A stretch of 64,000 nt of DNA from Bordetella genomosp. 5 (GCF_002261475.1 NZ_NEVN01000013.1:469379-533378); one strand, 5' to 3'. Counted from the stretch's first letter, positions 34,537 to 44,338 are shown. Numbers and translations: made by a program. Notes: generated by a model not told the origin, from the letters alone.

Positions 34537-36573
34537 CTAGTTTTCGAGAGGGCTCACCGCGATCAGCGCGGCGCCCTCGGCCACCTGATCGCCGATGCCG
34601 TAATGCACCGTCTCGACGCGGCCGGCGGCCGGCGCCGTGATGGTGTGCTCCATCTTCATGGCCTCCATCACGAGCAGCGCCTGGCCCTTCTCGACCGTGT
34701 CGCCCACGGCCACCGACACCGCAATGATCTTGCCCGGCATCGGCGCCGTCAGGCCGCCCGCGTGGCCGTCCGCGGCGTCGTCGGCGTGCGCCAGCGCATC
34801 GTAGCGTTCGAGCACGTACGTGGCGCCATCGCGGAACACATGCGCGCGATCCGCGTGCAGCACCACGTCGCCCGTGATCTCGCGCTCGTCGAGCGACACG
34901 CGCAGACCATGGCACAGCTCGGGATTGGCGCCGCGCACGGCCTGCCAGCGCAGGGTGTGGCTGCGCTCGCCGATGGACAGTGTCCAGGTGGTGCCGTGGC
35001 GCGTCAGCACGACGTCGCGCGCTTCGCCCTGATCGATCCAGCGCAGCGTCTGGCGATAGTGGTCGCCGAGCCGCCAGCCGTCGCGCGCGCCCCAGGGATC
35101 GGTGGCCTGATCGCGCGGCGCGCGATCGCCGGGCGCGGCCAGACCCTGGCGCACCAGCGCGGCCGCGCTCGCCAGGGCGAGCGTGGCATCGTCGACGGGT
35201 TGCGGTTCGGGCAGCAGCGTGGCGCGACGGCGCTCGATGAGACCGGTGTCGAGATCGGCCGCGGCGAAGGCCTCATCGCGCATGAGGCGCGTGAGAAACG
35301 CCACGTTGGTCTGCACGCCGACCGCCTGCGTCTGCGCCAGCGCCTGAATCATGCGGGCGCGCGCCTGATCGCGGTCGGCGCCATGCACGATGAGCTTGGC
35401 GATCATCGGATCGTAGTACGGCGTGATGGTGTCACCCATGCGCACGCCGCCGTCGACCCGGATGTCGCCGCGGGCGAACGCCGTGTGCGGGGGCAGGCCC
35501 AGGTAGCTCAGCGTGCCGATCGAGGGCAAAAAGCCCTTTTCGGGGTTCTCGGCATAGATGCGCGCCTCGATGGCGTGACCCTGGATGCGCAGGTCTTCCT
35601 GGCGCGCCGGCAGCGGTTCGCCCGCCGCCACGCGCAACTGCCATTCGACCAGGTCGTGGCCGGTGATCATTTCGGTCACCGGGTGCTCGACCTGCAGCCG
35701 CGTGTTCATTTCCATGAAGTAGAAGCGGCCATCGGGCTCGGCGATGAATTCCACCGTCCCCGCGCCCACGTAGCCCACGGCCCGTGCGGCGGCGCAGGCG
35801 GCCTCGCCCATCGCGCGGCGGCGCTCCTCGGTCATGCCGGGGGCGGGCGCTTCTTCGATCACCTTCTGGTGGCGGCGCTGTACCGAGCAGTCGCGCTCGA
35901 ACAGGTACACGCAGTTGCCGTGGGTGTCGGCGAACACCTGGATCTCGATGTGGCGCGGCTTCTGCAGATAGCGTTCGATCAGCACGCGGTCATCGCCAAA
36001 GCTGGCGGCGGCCTCGCGCTGGCAGGAGGTCAGCGCGTCCAGAAAGGCCGCACCGGATTCCACCACGCGCATGCCCTTGCCACCGCCGCCGGCGCTGGCC
36101 TTGATCAGAACAGGATAGCCGATGGCGTCGGCCTGATCCTTGAGGAAGGCCGGGTCCTGGTTGTCGCCGTGGTAACCCGGCACCAGCGGCACGCCGGCGG
36201 TTTCCATCAGCGCCTTGGCCGCCGACTTGCTGCCCATGGCCGCAATCGCGCTGGCGGGCGGGCCCACGAACACGATGCCGGCGTCGGCGGCGGCGCGGGC
36301 AAAGGCCTCGTTCTCGGACAGGAATCCGTAGCCGGGGTGAATGGCCTGCGCGCCCGTGGCGCGCGCGGCGGCCAGGATCACGTCGGCACGCAGATAGCTC
36401 GCGCGCGGCTCCGGGCCGCCGATGTGCACGGCGGTATCGCAGGCGCTGACGTGGCGCGCATGCGCGTCGGCGTCGGAATACACGGCCACGGTGCGCAGAC
36501 CGAGGCGGTGGGCGGTGGCGGCGACGCGGCAGGCGATTTCGCCGCGATTGGCAATCAGCAGGGTGGAGAACAC
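34537..36573 (-). CDS. methylcrotonyl-CoA carboxylase biotin-containing subunit
   Basis: The 678-residue protein is a biotin carboxylase plus biotin carrier. It has the ATP-grasp start FSTLLIANRGEIACRV, KASAGGGGKGMRVV, FERDCSVQRRHQKVIEEAP, EMNTRLQVEHPVTE and, near the end, the biotinylation site EAMKMEH. With the carboxyltransferase gene upstream it forms acetyl/propionyl/methylcrotonyl-type acyl-CoA carboxylase. The IVD/LiuR context favours the methylcrotonyl enzyme of leucine breakdown (LiuD/MccA). It is the last gene of the cluster, 72 bp behind its partner. The substrate assignment is inference. Confidence 0.92.
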   Translation of the reverse strand: MFSTLLIANRGEIACRVAATAHRLGLRTVAVYSDADAHARHVSACDTAVHIGGPEPRASYLRADVILAAARATGAQAIHPGYGFLSENEAFARAAADAGIVFVGPPASAIAAMGSKSAAKALMETAGVPLVPGYHGDNQDPAFLKDQADAIGYPVLIKASAGGGGKGMRVVESGAAFLDALTSCQREAAASFGDDRVLIERYLQKPRHIEIQVFADTHGNCVYLFERDCSVQRRHQKVIEEAPAPGMTEERRRAMGEAACAAARAVGYVGAGTVEFIAEPDGRFYFMEMNTRLQVEHPVTEMITGHDLVEWQLRVAAGEPLPARQEDLRIQGHAIEARIYAENPEKGFLPSIGTLSYLGLPPHTAFARGDIRVDGGVRMGDTITPYYDPMIAKLIVHGADRDQARARMIQALAQTQAVGVQTNVAFLTRLMRDEAFAAADLDTGLIERRRATLLPEPQPVDDATLALASAAALVRQGLAAPGDRAPRDQATDPWGARDGWRLGDHYRQTLRWIDQGEARDVVLTRHGTTWTLSIGERSHTLRWQAVRGANPELCHGLRVSLDEREITGDVVLHADRAHVFRDGATYVLERYDALAHADDAADGHAGGLTAPMPGKIIAVSVAVGDTVEKGQALLVMEAMKMEHTITAPAAGRVETVHYGIGDQVAEGAALIAVSPLEN

Positions 36574-36645
36574 ATTGACTCCTTCTGCGCGGCGCTTCGG
36601 GCGCCGCGCGCGACAAGCTCGGGATGCGGGATACGGAATGCGGAA

Positions 36646-38253
36646 TTACATGCGGAACACGCCGAATCGCGTGTCCTCGATGGGCGCGTTCAGCGCGGCC
36701 GACAGCGCCAGCGCGAGCACGCGGCGGGTCTGTGCGGGCGCGATGATGCCGTCGTCCCAGAGCCTGGCGGTCGCGTAGTACGGATGCCCTTCGCGCTCGT
36801 ACTGCTCGCGGATCGGCGCCTTGAAGCCTTCTTCTTCCTCGCTGCTCCATTGCCCGCCGCGAGATTCGATGCCATCGCGGCGCACGGTGGCGAGCACGCT
36901 GGCGGCCTGTTCGCCGCCCATCACCGAAATGCGCGCGTTGGGCCACATGAAGAGCATGCGCGGCGAGTAGGCGCGCCCGCACATGCCGTAGTTGCCGGCG
37001 CCGAACGAGCCGCCGATCAGCACGGTGAACTTGGGCACATTGGCGGTGGCCACGGCGGTCACCATCTTGGCGCCGTGGCGCGCGATGCCTTCGTTTTCGT
37101 ACTTGCGGCCCACCATGAAGCCGGTGATGTTCTGCAGGAACACCAGCGGGATCTTGCGTTGCGCGCAGAGCTCGATGAAGTGTGCGCCCTTCTGGGCCGA
37201 CTCGGAAAACAGGATGCCGTTGTTGGCGACGATGCCGACCGGCATGCCGTGGATGTGCGCGAAACCCGTGACCAGCGTGGTGCCGTAGCGGGCCTTGAAC
37301 TCGTCGAACTCGGAGCCGTCGACGATGCGGGCGATGACCTCGCGCACGTCGTAGGGCTTGCGGGTATCGGCCGGGATCACGCCGTTGAGCTCCGCGGGGT
37401 CGTAGCGCGGTTCGCGCACCGGCGCCAGCGCCAGCTGCGCGGGCTTGACGCGGTTGAGCCGCGCCACGGCGTTGCGTGCCAGCTGCAGCGCATGCAGGTC
37501 GTTGGCGGCCAGATGGTCGGCCACGCCGGACAGGCGCGTGTGCACGTCGCCGCCGCCCAGGTCTTCGGCACTCACTTCTTCGCCGGTGGCCGCCTTCACG
37601 AGCGGCGGACCGCCCAGGAAGATCGTGCCCTGGTCCTTCACGATGATGGACTCGTCGCTCATGGCGGGCACGTAGGCGCCGCCCGCCGTGCACGAGCCCA
37701 TCACCACGGCGATCTGCGCGATGCCGCGTGAGGACATCACCGCCTGGTTATAGAAGATGCGGCCGAAGTGATCGCGATCGGGAAAAACTTCGTCCTGGCG
37801 CGGCAGGTTGGCGCCGCCCGAATCGACGAGATAGACGCACGGCAGGTTGTTCTGGGCGGCGATCTCCTGCGCGCGCAGATGCTTTTTCACCGTTACCGGG
37901 TAGTAGGTGCCGCCCTTGACCGTCGCGTCGTTGCAGACGATCACGCATTCGGTGCCCGACACGCGGCCGATGCCGGTGATGATGCCGGCGCCCGGGGCCT
38001 CGCCGTCGTACATGCCGTGCGCGGCCAGCGGGGAAAGCTCCAGAAACGGGCTGCCGGGGTCGATCAGCTGCTCGACGCGATCGCGCGGCAGCAATTTGCC
38101 GCGGGCCACGTGCTTGGCGCGCGCGGCCTCGTTGCCGCCCTGCGCGGTCTGCGCGAGCTGGCGGTCGAGGTCGTCGAGCGCGCTCTGCATGGCGCGCGCG
38201 TTGTCGGCGTAGTCGGCCGATCTCGGGTCGATGCGGGATTCGATGATGGGCAT
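36646..38253 (-). CDS. methylcrotonyl-CoA carboxylase carboxyltransferase subunit
   Basis: The 535-residue protein starts [18 protein letters not shown] at the ATG at 38253. A frame reaching 39345 is antisense/shadow sequence of the thiolase gene and is discarded. It has the crotonase-like carboxyltransferase halves with [17 protein letters not shown], [37 protein letters not shown] and [27 protein letters not shown], the last two characteristic of methylcrotonyl-CoA carboxylase beta chains. It transfers carboxyl from biotin to 3-methylcrotonyl-CoA. It is 152 bp behind the thiolase with a strong hairpin in the gap. Confidence 0.93.
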   Translation of the reverse strand: MPIIESRIDPRSADYADNARAMQSALDDLDRQLAQTAQGGNEAARAKHVARGKLLPRDRVEQLIDPGSPFLELSPLAAHGMYDGEAPGAGIITGIGRVSGTECVIVCNDATVKGGTYYPVTVKKHLRAQEIAAQNNLPCVYLVDSGGANLPRQDEVFPDRDHFGRIFYNQAVMSSRGIAQIAVVMGSCTAGGAYVPAMSDESIIVKDQGTIFLGGPPLVKAATGEEVSAEDLGGGDVHTRLSGVADHLAANDLHALQLARNAVARLNRVKPAQLALAPVREPRYDPAELNGVIPADTRKPYDVREVIARIVDGSEFDEFKARYGTTLVTGFAHIHGMPVGIVANNGILFSESAQKGAHFIELCAQRKIPLVFLQNITGFMVGRKYENEGIARHGAKMVTAVATANVPKFTVLIGGSFGAGNYGMCGRAYSPRMLFMWPNARISVMGGEQAASVLATVRRDGIESRGGQWSSEEEEGFKAPIREQYEREGHPYYATARLWDDGIIAPAQTRRVLALALSAALNAPIEDTRFGVFRM

Positions 38254-38369
38254 GGAGCCTGCCGTTTCTGCGTAGTGGAACTGCGGTGCCGCGCCGGCAA
38301 TGGCCTGCCGGCGGGCTTGTCTCGTTGCCGCGCTGGCGGGCCTGCCGCCGCGCGGATTCTTGGAACACC

Positions 38370-38398
38370 GCCGGCGCGGGCGAGGCGCCCGCGCCGGC
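38370..38398 (-). terminator. strong hairpin between thiolase and carboxyltransferase genes
   Basis: GCCGGCGCGGGCG and its exact complement flank a three-base loop directly after the thiolase stop. No T run follows, so this may be an mRNA stabiliser or Rho-independent-like attenuator rather than a full terminator. Confidence 0.55.
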
Positions 38399-38405
38399 CC
38401 GGCGC

Positions 38406-39587
38406 TTACACCATCTCGATGGCCAGCGCGACCGCTTCGCCGCCGCCGATGCACAGCGTGGCGACGCCGCGCTTGGCCTGCTTCTGGCGCAGCGCGCCGA
38501 CCAGCGTGGCGACCAGGCGGGCACCCGACGCGCCGATGGGATGGCCCAGCGCCGTCGCGCCGCCGTGCACGTTGACCTTGTCGGCCGGCAGATCGAATTC
38601 CTTCATGGCGGCCATCGTGACTACCGCGAAGGCTTCGTTGATCTCGTACAGATCCACGTCGGACGCCGACCAGCCGGTCTGCTCGAACAGCTTCTTGAGC
38701 GCGCCGACCGGTGCGGTGGTGAACCATTGCGGATCGTGCGAGAACTGCGTCTTGCCGACGATGCGGGCCAGCGGCTTGACGCCGAGCTTCTCGGCCGTCG
38801 AGGCGCGCATCAGCACCATCGCGGCGGCGCCGTCGGAGATCGACGAGGAATTGGCGGCGGTGACGGTGCCGTCTTTCTTGAAGGCGGGCTTGAGCGTGGG
38901 GATCTTCTCCGGCATGGCTTTTTGGGGCGCCTCGTCGGTATCGATCACGGTGTCGCCCTTGCGGCCGGCCACCGTGACGGGGGCGATCTCCCACTTGAAG
39001 CTGCCGTCTTCGGTGGCGGCACGCGCACGGCGCAGCGACTCGAGCGAGAAGGCGTCCTGCTGCTCGCGCGTGAAGCTGTACTTGCCGGCGCAGTCTTCGG
39101 CGAACACGCCCATGGCCTTGCCGCGATCGTAGGCATCTTCGAGGCCGTCGAGGGCCATGTGGTCGTACACGGTGTTGTGACCGTAGCGGTAGCCCTGGCG
39201 GCCCTTGAGCAGCAGGTAAGGCGCGTTGCTCATGCTTTCCTGGCCACCGGCCACGACGATATCGACCGAACCCGCGGTGAGCAGGTCGGCGCCGAACATG
39301 GCGGCCTTCAGGCCGGAGCCGCACACCTTGTGGATGGTGGTGCACGACACGCCGCGCGGCAGGCCCGCGCCCAGCGCGGCCTGACGTGCCGGCGCCTGGC
39401 CCTGGCCGGCCTGCAGGACGTTGCCCATGATGACTTCATCGACCTGCTCGGGCTTGATGCCGGCGCGCTCGACCGCGGCCTTGATGGCGATGGCGCCGAG
39501 TTCGTGCGCGGCCAGGCCGGACAGGCTGCCCAGCATGCCGCCCATCGGGGTACGGGCAACGGAAACAATGACAATGGGATCGGACAT
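38406..39587 (-). CDS. acetyl-CoA C-acetyltransferase (thiolase)
   Basis: The 393-residue thiolase starts [18 protein letters not shown] at the ATG at 39587 with GGAGC just before it. It has the nucleophilic cysteine in [10 protein letters not shown] (C89), the NEAF motif region [26 protein letters not shown], and the second cysteine in [10 protein letters not shown] near the end. It splits acetoacetyl-CoA into two acetyl-CoA or makes it. Leucine degradation ends in acetoacetate and acetyl-CoA, so a thiolase is the expected last step. It lies 36 bp behind aceK. Confidence 0.93.
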   Translation of the reverse strand: MSDPIVIVSVARTPMGGMLGSLSGLAAHELGAIAIKAAVERAGIKPEQVDEVIMGNVLQAGQGQAPARQAALGAGLPRGVSCTTIHKVCGSGLKAAMFGADLLTAGSVDIVVAGGQESMSNAPYLLLKGRQGYRYGHNTVYDHMALDGLEDAYDRGKAMGVFAEDCAGKYSFTREQQDAFSLESLRRARAATEDGSFKWEIAPVTVAGRKGDTVIDTDEAPQKAMPEKIPTLKPAFKKDGTVTAANSSSISDGAAAMVLMRASTAEKLGVKPLARIVGKTQFSHDPQWFTTAPVGALKKLFEQTGWSASDVDLYEINEAFAVVTMAAMKEFDLPADKVNVHGGATALGHPIGASGARLVATLVGALRQKQAKRGVATLCIGGGEAVALAIEMV

Positions 39588-39623
39588 GACGTGCTCCATG
39601 AAAACGTGGACAGATGATGCGGA

Positions 39624-41438
39624 TCAGGCGGCGTGCGCCGCGACGGACCGCAGACGCCTGTCGGTATCGTAAGGGAAAAAATCGTCGATCCGGCCACGCG
39701 CGACACGCGCCTGGCAGGCCTGCCACCAGTCGGGCTGCAACAGCTCGGCATGGTGACGCATGAAGGCGCGCCGCACCCGCGGATCGCCCAGCAAGAAGGA
39801 CTCGAACTCCTCCGGGAAGACATCGTTGGCGCCGACCGGGTACCAGGCTTCGCCCGACATCTCGGCTTCTTCGTCCGGCGCGGGCGGAATGGCACGAAAC
39901 TGCATCTCGGTCAGGCGCTGGATTTCATCGTAATCATAGAAAACGACGCGGCCCAGCCGGGTCATGCCGAAGTTCTTGTACAGCATGTCGCCCGGAAAAA
40001 TATTGGCGCTGGCCAGCTGCCGGATCGCGTCGCCGTAATCGCGCACGGCGCGGTCCACGTGCGTATCGCTGGCATGGCGCAGGTACAGATTGAGCGGCGT
40101 CATGCGGCGCTCGATGTAGACGTGCCTGATGATCAGCGTGTCGTCGGTTTCTTCGAGCAGGCTGGGTGCCGCGGCCCGCAGCTCGGCCAGCAGGCGCGGC
40201 GCGAAACGCGCGCGCGGCAGCGCCACCTGAGAGTACTCCCAGGTGTCCGCGAGCCGTCCGACGCGGTCGTGCAGCTTCACCATCTGGTATTTGCGCCGCA
40301 CGGTGGCGGGCGTCATGCCGTCTTTTTCGCTGCGGTCGCGGATCAGCTTGAAGACATAGGGATACGACGGCAAGGTGAACACGCACATCACCATGCCGCG
40401 GATGCCCGGCGCGACATCGAAGACATCGTGCGAGTGCGCCAGATGCTGCAGGAAGTCGCGATAGAACAGCGTTTTGCCCTGTTTCTGCAGGCCGATCATG
40501 GTGTAGAGCTCGGCGGGTGGCTTGCGCGGCACCAGGCTCGCCAGAAACGCCACCACCGCCGACGGGGTCTCGGTGTCGACCAGAAAATAGGCGCGCGTGA
40601 AAGAAAACAGCGCCGAAAGATCGTCCGGCCCGGCGAGCAGCGCGTCGATCTCGGCCTGACCGGCCGCGTTGCGCACCAGCGCCAGCGCGAACGGATACAC
40701 CATGCCCTGATTCACCAGCCGGCCCACCACGTAGGCGGCCGTGTTGCGAAAGAACAGCGTGGACAGCACCTGGATTTGGCAGTCGGCCGAGAGCCGGTTC
40801 GGCCCGAGCCGGGGCAGTTGCGCGCGCAACTTGCCTATCGCCGCCCGCGCGAGCTGGCGCACGTCGCGCGGCAGATCGGCGAAAGGCAAGGCCAGCCCGA
40901 AGTCGGCCACCAGGCGTGTCAGGCTGGGCCGCAGGCCGTCGGCGAGCGGGTAGTACACGCGCCAGGCCGGCAGCCGGCTGTCGAGATAGTCGGTCGCGAC
41001 GGCCGGCCGCACGAACAGGAAGGTGTTGTGAAAGTAATCGCGATGCAGCACGCGGCACGACACCGAGTTGTAGAAGGTCTCGGCGCATTCGGGCTGACGG
41101 TGGCCCGCCAGCAGCGACACGTATTCCTGCTTCACCGCCTGCCACAACGCGGTGTGCGCGGGTTCTCCGGTGACCGCGGCGCTCGCGGCAAGCGCCTGCT
41201 CGAGCTGGCGGGCGCATTCGCGCACCCGCGTGTCGTAGTACTCGATCCGCTCGCGCGAGAGCTGCGCGATGCCGTGCCAGTCACCCGACTCGAACAAGGC
41301 CTTGGCCCGCTGCGCGCTGTAGCGGAACAGTGCGTAATGACGATCGAAGCCGTCGAGGATCAGGCGCGCCAGCGCGGCAGGGGCCGGCGGCGCTGGCGCG
41401 GCCGGCTCGATGCGCAGGAGGTCGCCCGATGCGCTCAT
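39624..41438 (-). CDS. aceK: isocitrate dehydrogenase kinase/phosphatase
   Basis: AceK phosphorylates and dephosphorylates isocitrate dehydrogenase, shifting isocitrate to the glyoxylate shunt. The 604-residue protein has the family pattern: ILDGFDRHYALFRYSAQRAKALFESGDW near the start, GLQKQGKTLFYRDFLQHLAHS (~325-345), the ATP-binding IRGMVMCVFTLPSYPYVFKLIRD, YIERRMTPLNLYL, and VVFYDYDEI with the catalytic-metal acids. It starts 7 bp after the IVD stop, so the two should be cotranscribed and coupled. No aceA or aceB genes are in the window. Confidence 0.95.
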   Translation of the reverse strand: MSASGDLLRIEPAAPAPPAPAALARLILDGFDRHYALFRYSAQRAKALFESGDWHGIAQLSRERIEYYDTRVRECARQLEQALAASAAVTGEPAHTALWQAVKQEYVSLLAGHRQPECAETFYNSVSCRVLHRDYFHNTFLFVRPAVATDYLDSRLPAWRVYYPLADGLRPSLTRLVADFGLALPFADLPRDVRQLARAAIGKLRAQLPRLGPNRLSADCQIQVLSTLFFRNTAAYVVGRLVNQGMVYPFALALVRNAAGQAEIDALLAGPDDLSALFSFTRAYFLVDTETPSAVVAFLASLVPRKPPAELYTMIGLQKQGKTLFYRDFLQHLAHSHDVFDVAPGIRGMVMCVFTLPSYPYVFKLIRDRSEKDGMTPATVRRKYQMVKLHDRVGRLADTWEYSQVALPRARFAPRLLAELRAAAPSLLEETDDTLIIRHVYIERRMTPLNLYLRHASDTHVDRAVRDYGDAIRQLASANIFPGDMLYKNFGMTRLGRVVFYDYDEIQRLTEMQFRAIPPAPDEEAEMSGEAWYPVGANDVFPEEFESFLLGDPRVRRAFMRHHAELLQPDWWQACQARVARGRIDDFFPYDTDRRLRSVAAHAA

Positions 41439-41445
41439 GGCAGAC

Positions 41446-42624
41446 TCAGGCGGTCTCGGCGTAGAGTTCGCGGCCGATCAGCATGCGGCGGATCTCGCTC
41501 GTGCCCGCGCCGATTTCATAGAGCTTGGCGTCGCGCCACATGCGGCCCACTGGGTATTCGTTGATGTAGCCATTGCCGCCGAGCAGCTGAATCCCCTCGC
41601 CCGCCATCCAGGTGGCCTTCTCGGCGGTGTAGAGGATCAGCGCGGCGCAATCCTTGCGCACCTGGCGCACGTGTTCGCGGCCGAGGCGATCGAGATTCTT
41701 GCCCACGGTGTAGGCAAACGCGCGGCTGGCCTGCAGCGCCGTGTACATGTCGGCGACCTTGCCCTGCACCAGCTGAAACTCGCCGATGGCCTGGCCGAAC
41801 TGCTTGCGGTCGTGGACATAGGGCATGACGACGTCCATCACCCCCTGCATGATGCCCAGCGGACCGCCCGACAGCACGGCGCGCTCGTAGTCGAGGCCAC
41901 TCATCAGCACCTTGACGCCGCCATTGAGCTGGCCCAGCACGTTCTCTTCGGGCACTTCGCAATCCTGGAACACCAGCTCGCCGGTGTGGCTGCCGCGCAT
42001 GCCGAGCTTGTCGAGCTTTTGCGCCACCGAGAAACCTGCGAAGCCCTTCTCGACCAGGAAGGCCGTGATGCCGCGCTGATTGGCCTCGGGGTCGGTCTTG
42101 GCGTAAACCACCAGGGTGTCGGCGTCCGGACCGTTCGTGATCCACATCTTGCTGCCGTTGAGGACGTAGCGGTCGCCCTTTTTGTCGGCGCGCAGGCGCA
42201 TGCTCACGACGTCGGAGCCCGCGCCCGGCTCGCTCATCGCGAGCGCGCCCACGTGCTCGCCGGAGATCAGCTTGGGCAGGTAGCGCGCCTTCTGGGCGTC
42301 GGTGCCGTTGCGGAAGATCTGGTTCACGCACAGGTTGGAGTGCGCGCCGTACGAGAGCGCGACCGAGGCGCTGGCGCGCGAGATTTCTTCCATGACCACC
42401 ATGTGGGCGAGGTAGCCGAGACTGGTGCCGCCGTACTCTTCGCTCACGGTCATGCCCAGCACGCCGAGCTCGCCGAACTTGCGCCAGAGATCCATCGGGA
42501 ACTGATCGTCGCGATCGATCTGGGCCGCCCGCGGGGCGATCTCGGCATCGGCGAAGGTGCGCACCGCGTCGCGCAGCATATCCAGGTCTTCACCCAGATC
42601 GAAATTCAAACCGGGAATATTCAT
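41446..42624 (-). CDS. ivd: isovaleryl-CoA dehydrogenase
   Basis: The 392-residue acyl-CoA dehydrogenase starts [33 protein letters not shown] at the ATG at 42624. A hallmark is [19 protein letters not shown], in which the catalytic glutamate sits in helix G as in isovaleryl-CoA dehydrogenases rather than near the C-terminus. FAD-binding motifs include [17 protein letters not shown] and [16 protein letters not shown]. The end [42 protein letters not shown] is family-typical. It oxidises isovaleryl-CoA to 3-methylcrotonyl-CoA, the substrate of the carboxylase genes in this cluster. A LiuR-type operator lies in its leader. Confidence 0.95.
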   Translation of the reverse strand: MNIPGLNFDLGEDLDMLRDAVRTFADAEIAPRAAQIDRDDQFPMDLWRKFGELGVLGMTVSEEYGGTSLGYLAHMVVMEEISRASASVALSYGAHSNLCVNQIFRNGTDAQKARYLPKLISGEHVGALAMSEPGAGSDVVSMRLRADKKGDRYVLNGSKMWITNGPDADTLVVYAKTDPEANQRGITAFLVEKGFAGFSVAQKLDKLGMRGSHTGELVFQDCEVPEENVLGQLNGGVKVLMSGLDYERAVLSGGPLGIMQGVMDVVMPYVHDRKQFGQAIGEFQLVQGKVADMYTALQASRAFAYTVGKNLDRLGREHVRQVRKDCAALILYTAEKATWMAGEGIQLLGGNGYINEYPVGRMWRDAKLYEIGAGTSEIRRMLIGRELYAETA

Positions 42625-42745
42625 CGGCGTCTCCGTGATAGTGAACACCCACATTCTTGTGGTGGAGCGGGTCTGCGGCAGACGCGCGACCTCGCTCTCA
42701 TCATGCGCTGGCGGTGGGCTATGGGGCAATGATGCAATGCAAATA

Positions 42746-42766
42746 TTACGTTTACGTAAACGTAAA
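42746..42766. promoter_or_regulatory. LiuR-type operator before isovaleryl-CoA dehydrogenase
   Basis: TTACGTTTACGTAAACGTAA (42746-42765) is a perfect 20-bp palindrome. It contains the 16-mer TTTACGTAAACGTAAA (42751-42766), repeated exactly before the MerR gene. It lies about 120 bases before the ivd start. MerR-type LiuR regulators bind such dyads to control branched-chain catabolic genes. Confidence 0.88.
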
Positions 42767-42815
42767 GTTCAGTCGGGTTTTCCCGTAGCTTGGGATCGTG
42801 AGCACGGGGCGGGAA

Positions 42816-43196
42816 TCAGCCGCGGCGGGCGAGCAGTGCCTGGCACTGCGCTTCCTGCTGGGCGATTTCCTGGAGGGTTTCGTCGATGTCGCGGCGCTGC
42901 TGCTCGAGCGTGGCGCGATGGCTGTCGAGCACGCTCAGGTACTGGCGCAGCTGGGGCTCGGTGGTGCCCGGGCCGTCGTACATGTCGATGAGGCTGCAGA
43001 TCTCGGAGAGCTGCAGGCCGAGCCGCTTGCCGCGCAAGGCGAGCTTGAGCCGCGTGCGGTCACGCGCGCCATACACCCGGTTGCGACCGTCGCGCTGCGG
43101 GCTCACGATGCCCTGATCCTCGTAGAAGCGGATCGTGCGGGGCGTGATGTCGAACTCGCGGGCGAGCTCCGAGATGGTCCAGGTTGACGAGGACAT
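42816..43196 (-). CDS. liuR: MerR family regulator, LiuR-like
   Basis: The 126-residue protein has the MerR HTH (WTISELAREFDITPRTIRFYEDQGIVSPQRDGRNRVYGARDRTRLKLALRGKRLGLQLSEICSLIDMYD) and a short C-terminal coiled coil (LRQYLSVLDSHRATLEQQRRDIDETLQEI). Its size and close link to ivd match LiuR, the MerR-type regulator of leucine/isovalerate degradation in many proteobacteria. A 16-bp operator lies just before its start and a second before ivd, so it should control both. Confidence 0.9.
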   Translation of the reverse strand: MSSSTWTISELAREFDITPRTIRFYEDQGIVSPQRDGRNRVYGARDRTRLKLALRGKRLGLQLSEICSLIDMYDGPGTTEPQLRQYLSVLDSHRATLEQQRRDIDETLQEIAQQEAQCQALLARRG

Positions 43197-43210
43197 GCGG
43201 CGTGTGGCAG

Positions 43211-43226
43211 TTTACGTAAACGTAAA
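43211..43226. promoter_or_regulatory. LiuR-type operator between liuR and the MBL-fold gene
   Basis: TTTACGTAAACGTAAA is identical to the copy before ivd and 14 bases before the liuR start, 48 bases before the divergent MBL-fold gene. It is placed to repress liuR itself and possibly the MBL gene. Confidence 0.85.
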
Positions 43227-43273
43227 TTATGACGGTTCGGCCGACCCGTCAAGCCAGAACACGAGACAGCGCC

Positions 43274-44338
43274 ATGAATCCCAACGAGAGCAAACTGGAG
43301 TACCCCTGGGGCGACACGCAGCCCGAGCCGGGCCGCGCGATGGAGGTCGCGCCGGGCGTCAAATGGCTGCGCATGCCGCTGCCCTTCGCCCTGGATCACA
43401 TCAACCTGTGGCTGATCCGCGATGAGCGCGACGGCCAGGCCGGCTGGACCATCGTCGACTGCGGCATCTCGCGCGACGAGGTCAAGGCGCGCTGGGAAGA
43501 GGTGTTCGCCAACGAACTCGAAGGTCTGCCCGTGCTGCGCGTGCTGGTCACCCACATGCACCCCGACCACATCGGCCTGGCCGCCTGGCTGTGCGAGCGC
43601 TGGAACGCCGAGCTGTGGATGAGCATGACCGACTACATGGTGGCGTCGCTGTGGTCGTCGCGCCAGGGCGAGAGCGGTGGCGGCCCCGGCGGCCAGTCCG
43701 CGGTCGAGCATTTCGCGCGGCATGGGTTGCTGGACCCCGAAGCGCAGGAGCAGATCCGCCAGCGCGCCGGCTATTACCCGGGTCTGGTGCCGTCCGTGCC
43801 GCGCCGCTATACCCGCCTGCTGGACGGCGATGTGGTGCGCATCGGCACCCACGGCTGGCGCGCCATCGTGGGCTATGGCCACGCGCCCGAGCATCTGTCG
43901 TTCTATTGCGCCGACCTGGGCGTGCTGATCTCCGGCGACATGGTGCTGCCGCGCATTTCCACCAATGTGAGCGTGTTCGACTACGAGCCCGACGCCAATC
44001 CCCTGCCCCTGTACCTGCGCTCGCTGGATCACTACGACGGTCTGCCCGATGCGGCGCTGGTGCTGCCTTCGCACGGCCGCCCGTTTCGCGGCCTGCACGA
44101 GCGCATCGCGCAGCAACATGCCCACCATGCCGATCGGCTGGCCGAAGTGCTGGAGGCCTGCGCCACGCCGCAGTCCACGAGCGACATCGTGCCGGTGCTG
44201 TTCAAGCGCAAGCTCGACCTGCACCAACTCACCTTCGCCATGGGCGAGGCACTGGCGCACCTGCATGCCTTGTATTTCGAGGGCAAGCTCACGCGCCGGA
44301 CGGATGCCGACGGCATCGTGCGCTTCACGCGGGCGTGA
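43274..44338 (+). CDS. metallo-beta-lactamase-fold hydrolase
   Basis: The 354-residue protein has an MBL fold: DHINLWLIRDERDGQAGWTIVDCGIS, the metal-binding VTHMHPDHIGLAAWLCE, GHAPEHLSFYC and SGDMVLPRISTNVSVFDYEPDANPLPLYLRSLD, ending with a helical C-terminal extension of ~80 residues (HHADRLAEVLEAC...). This LACTB2/choline-binding-like branch hydrolyses thioesters or RNA in different members. Its divergence from liuR across an operator hints at a role in acyl-CoA metabolism, for example an acyl-CoA thioesterase; that is inference. The ATG at 43274 fits best. Confidence 0.88.
   Translation: MNPNESKLEYPWGDTQPEPGRAMEVAPGVKWLRMPLPFALDHINLWLIRDERDGQAGWTIVDCGISRDEVKARWEEVFANELEGLPVLRVLVTHMHPDHIGLAAWLCERWNAELWMSMTDYMVASLWSSRQGESGGGPGGQSAVEHFARHGLLDPEAQEQIRQRAGYYPGLVPSVPRRYTRLLDGDVVRIGTHGWRAIVGYGHAPEHLSFYCADLGVLISGDMVLPRISTNVSVFDYEPDANPLPLYLRSLDHYDGLPDAALVLPSHGRPFRGLHERIAQQHAHHADRLAEVLEACATPQSTSDIVPVLFKRKLDLHQLTFAMGEALAHLHALYFEGKLTRRTDADGIVRFTRA

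Noticed and set aside
34264..37731. 1155-codon open frame on the plus strand
   Set aside because: Antisense to the methylcrotonyl-CoA carboxylase genes; composition artefact of high GC at third positions.
38254..39345. Extended carboxyltransferase frame
   Set aside because: The extra 360 residues are a shadow of the thiolase gene in another frame; the real N-terminus MPIIESRID begins at 38253.
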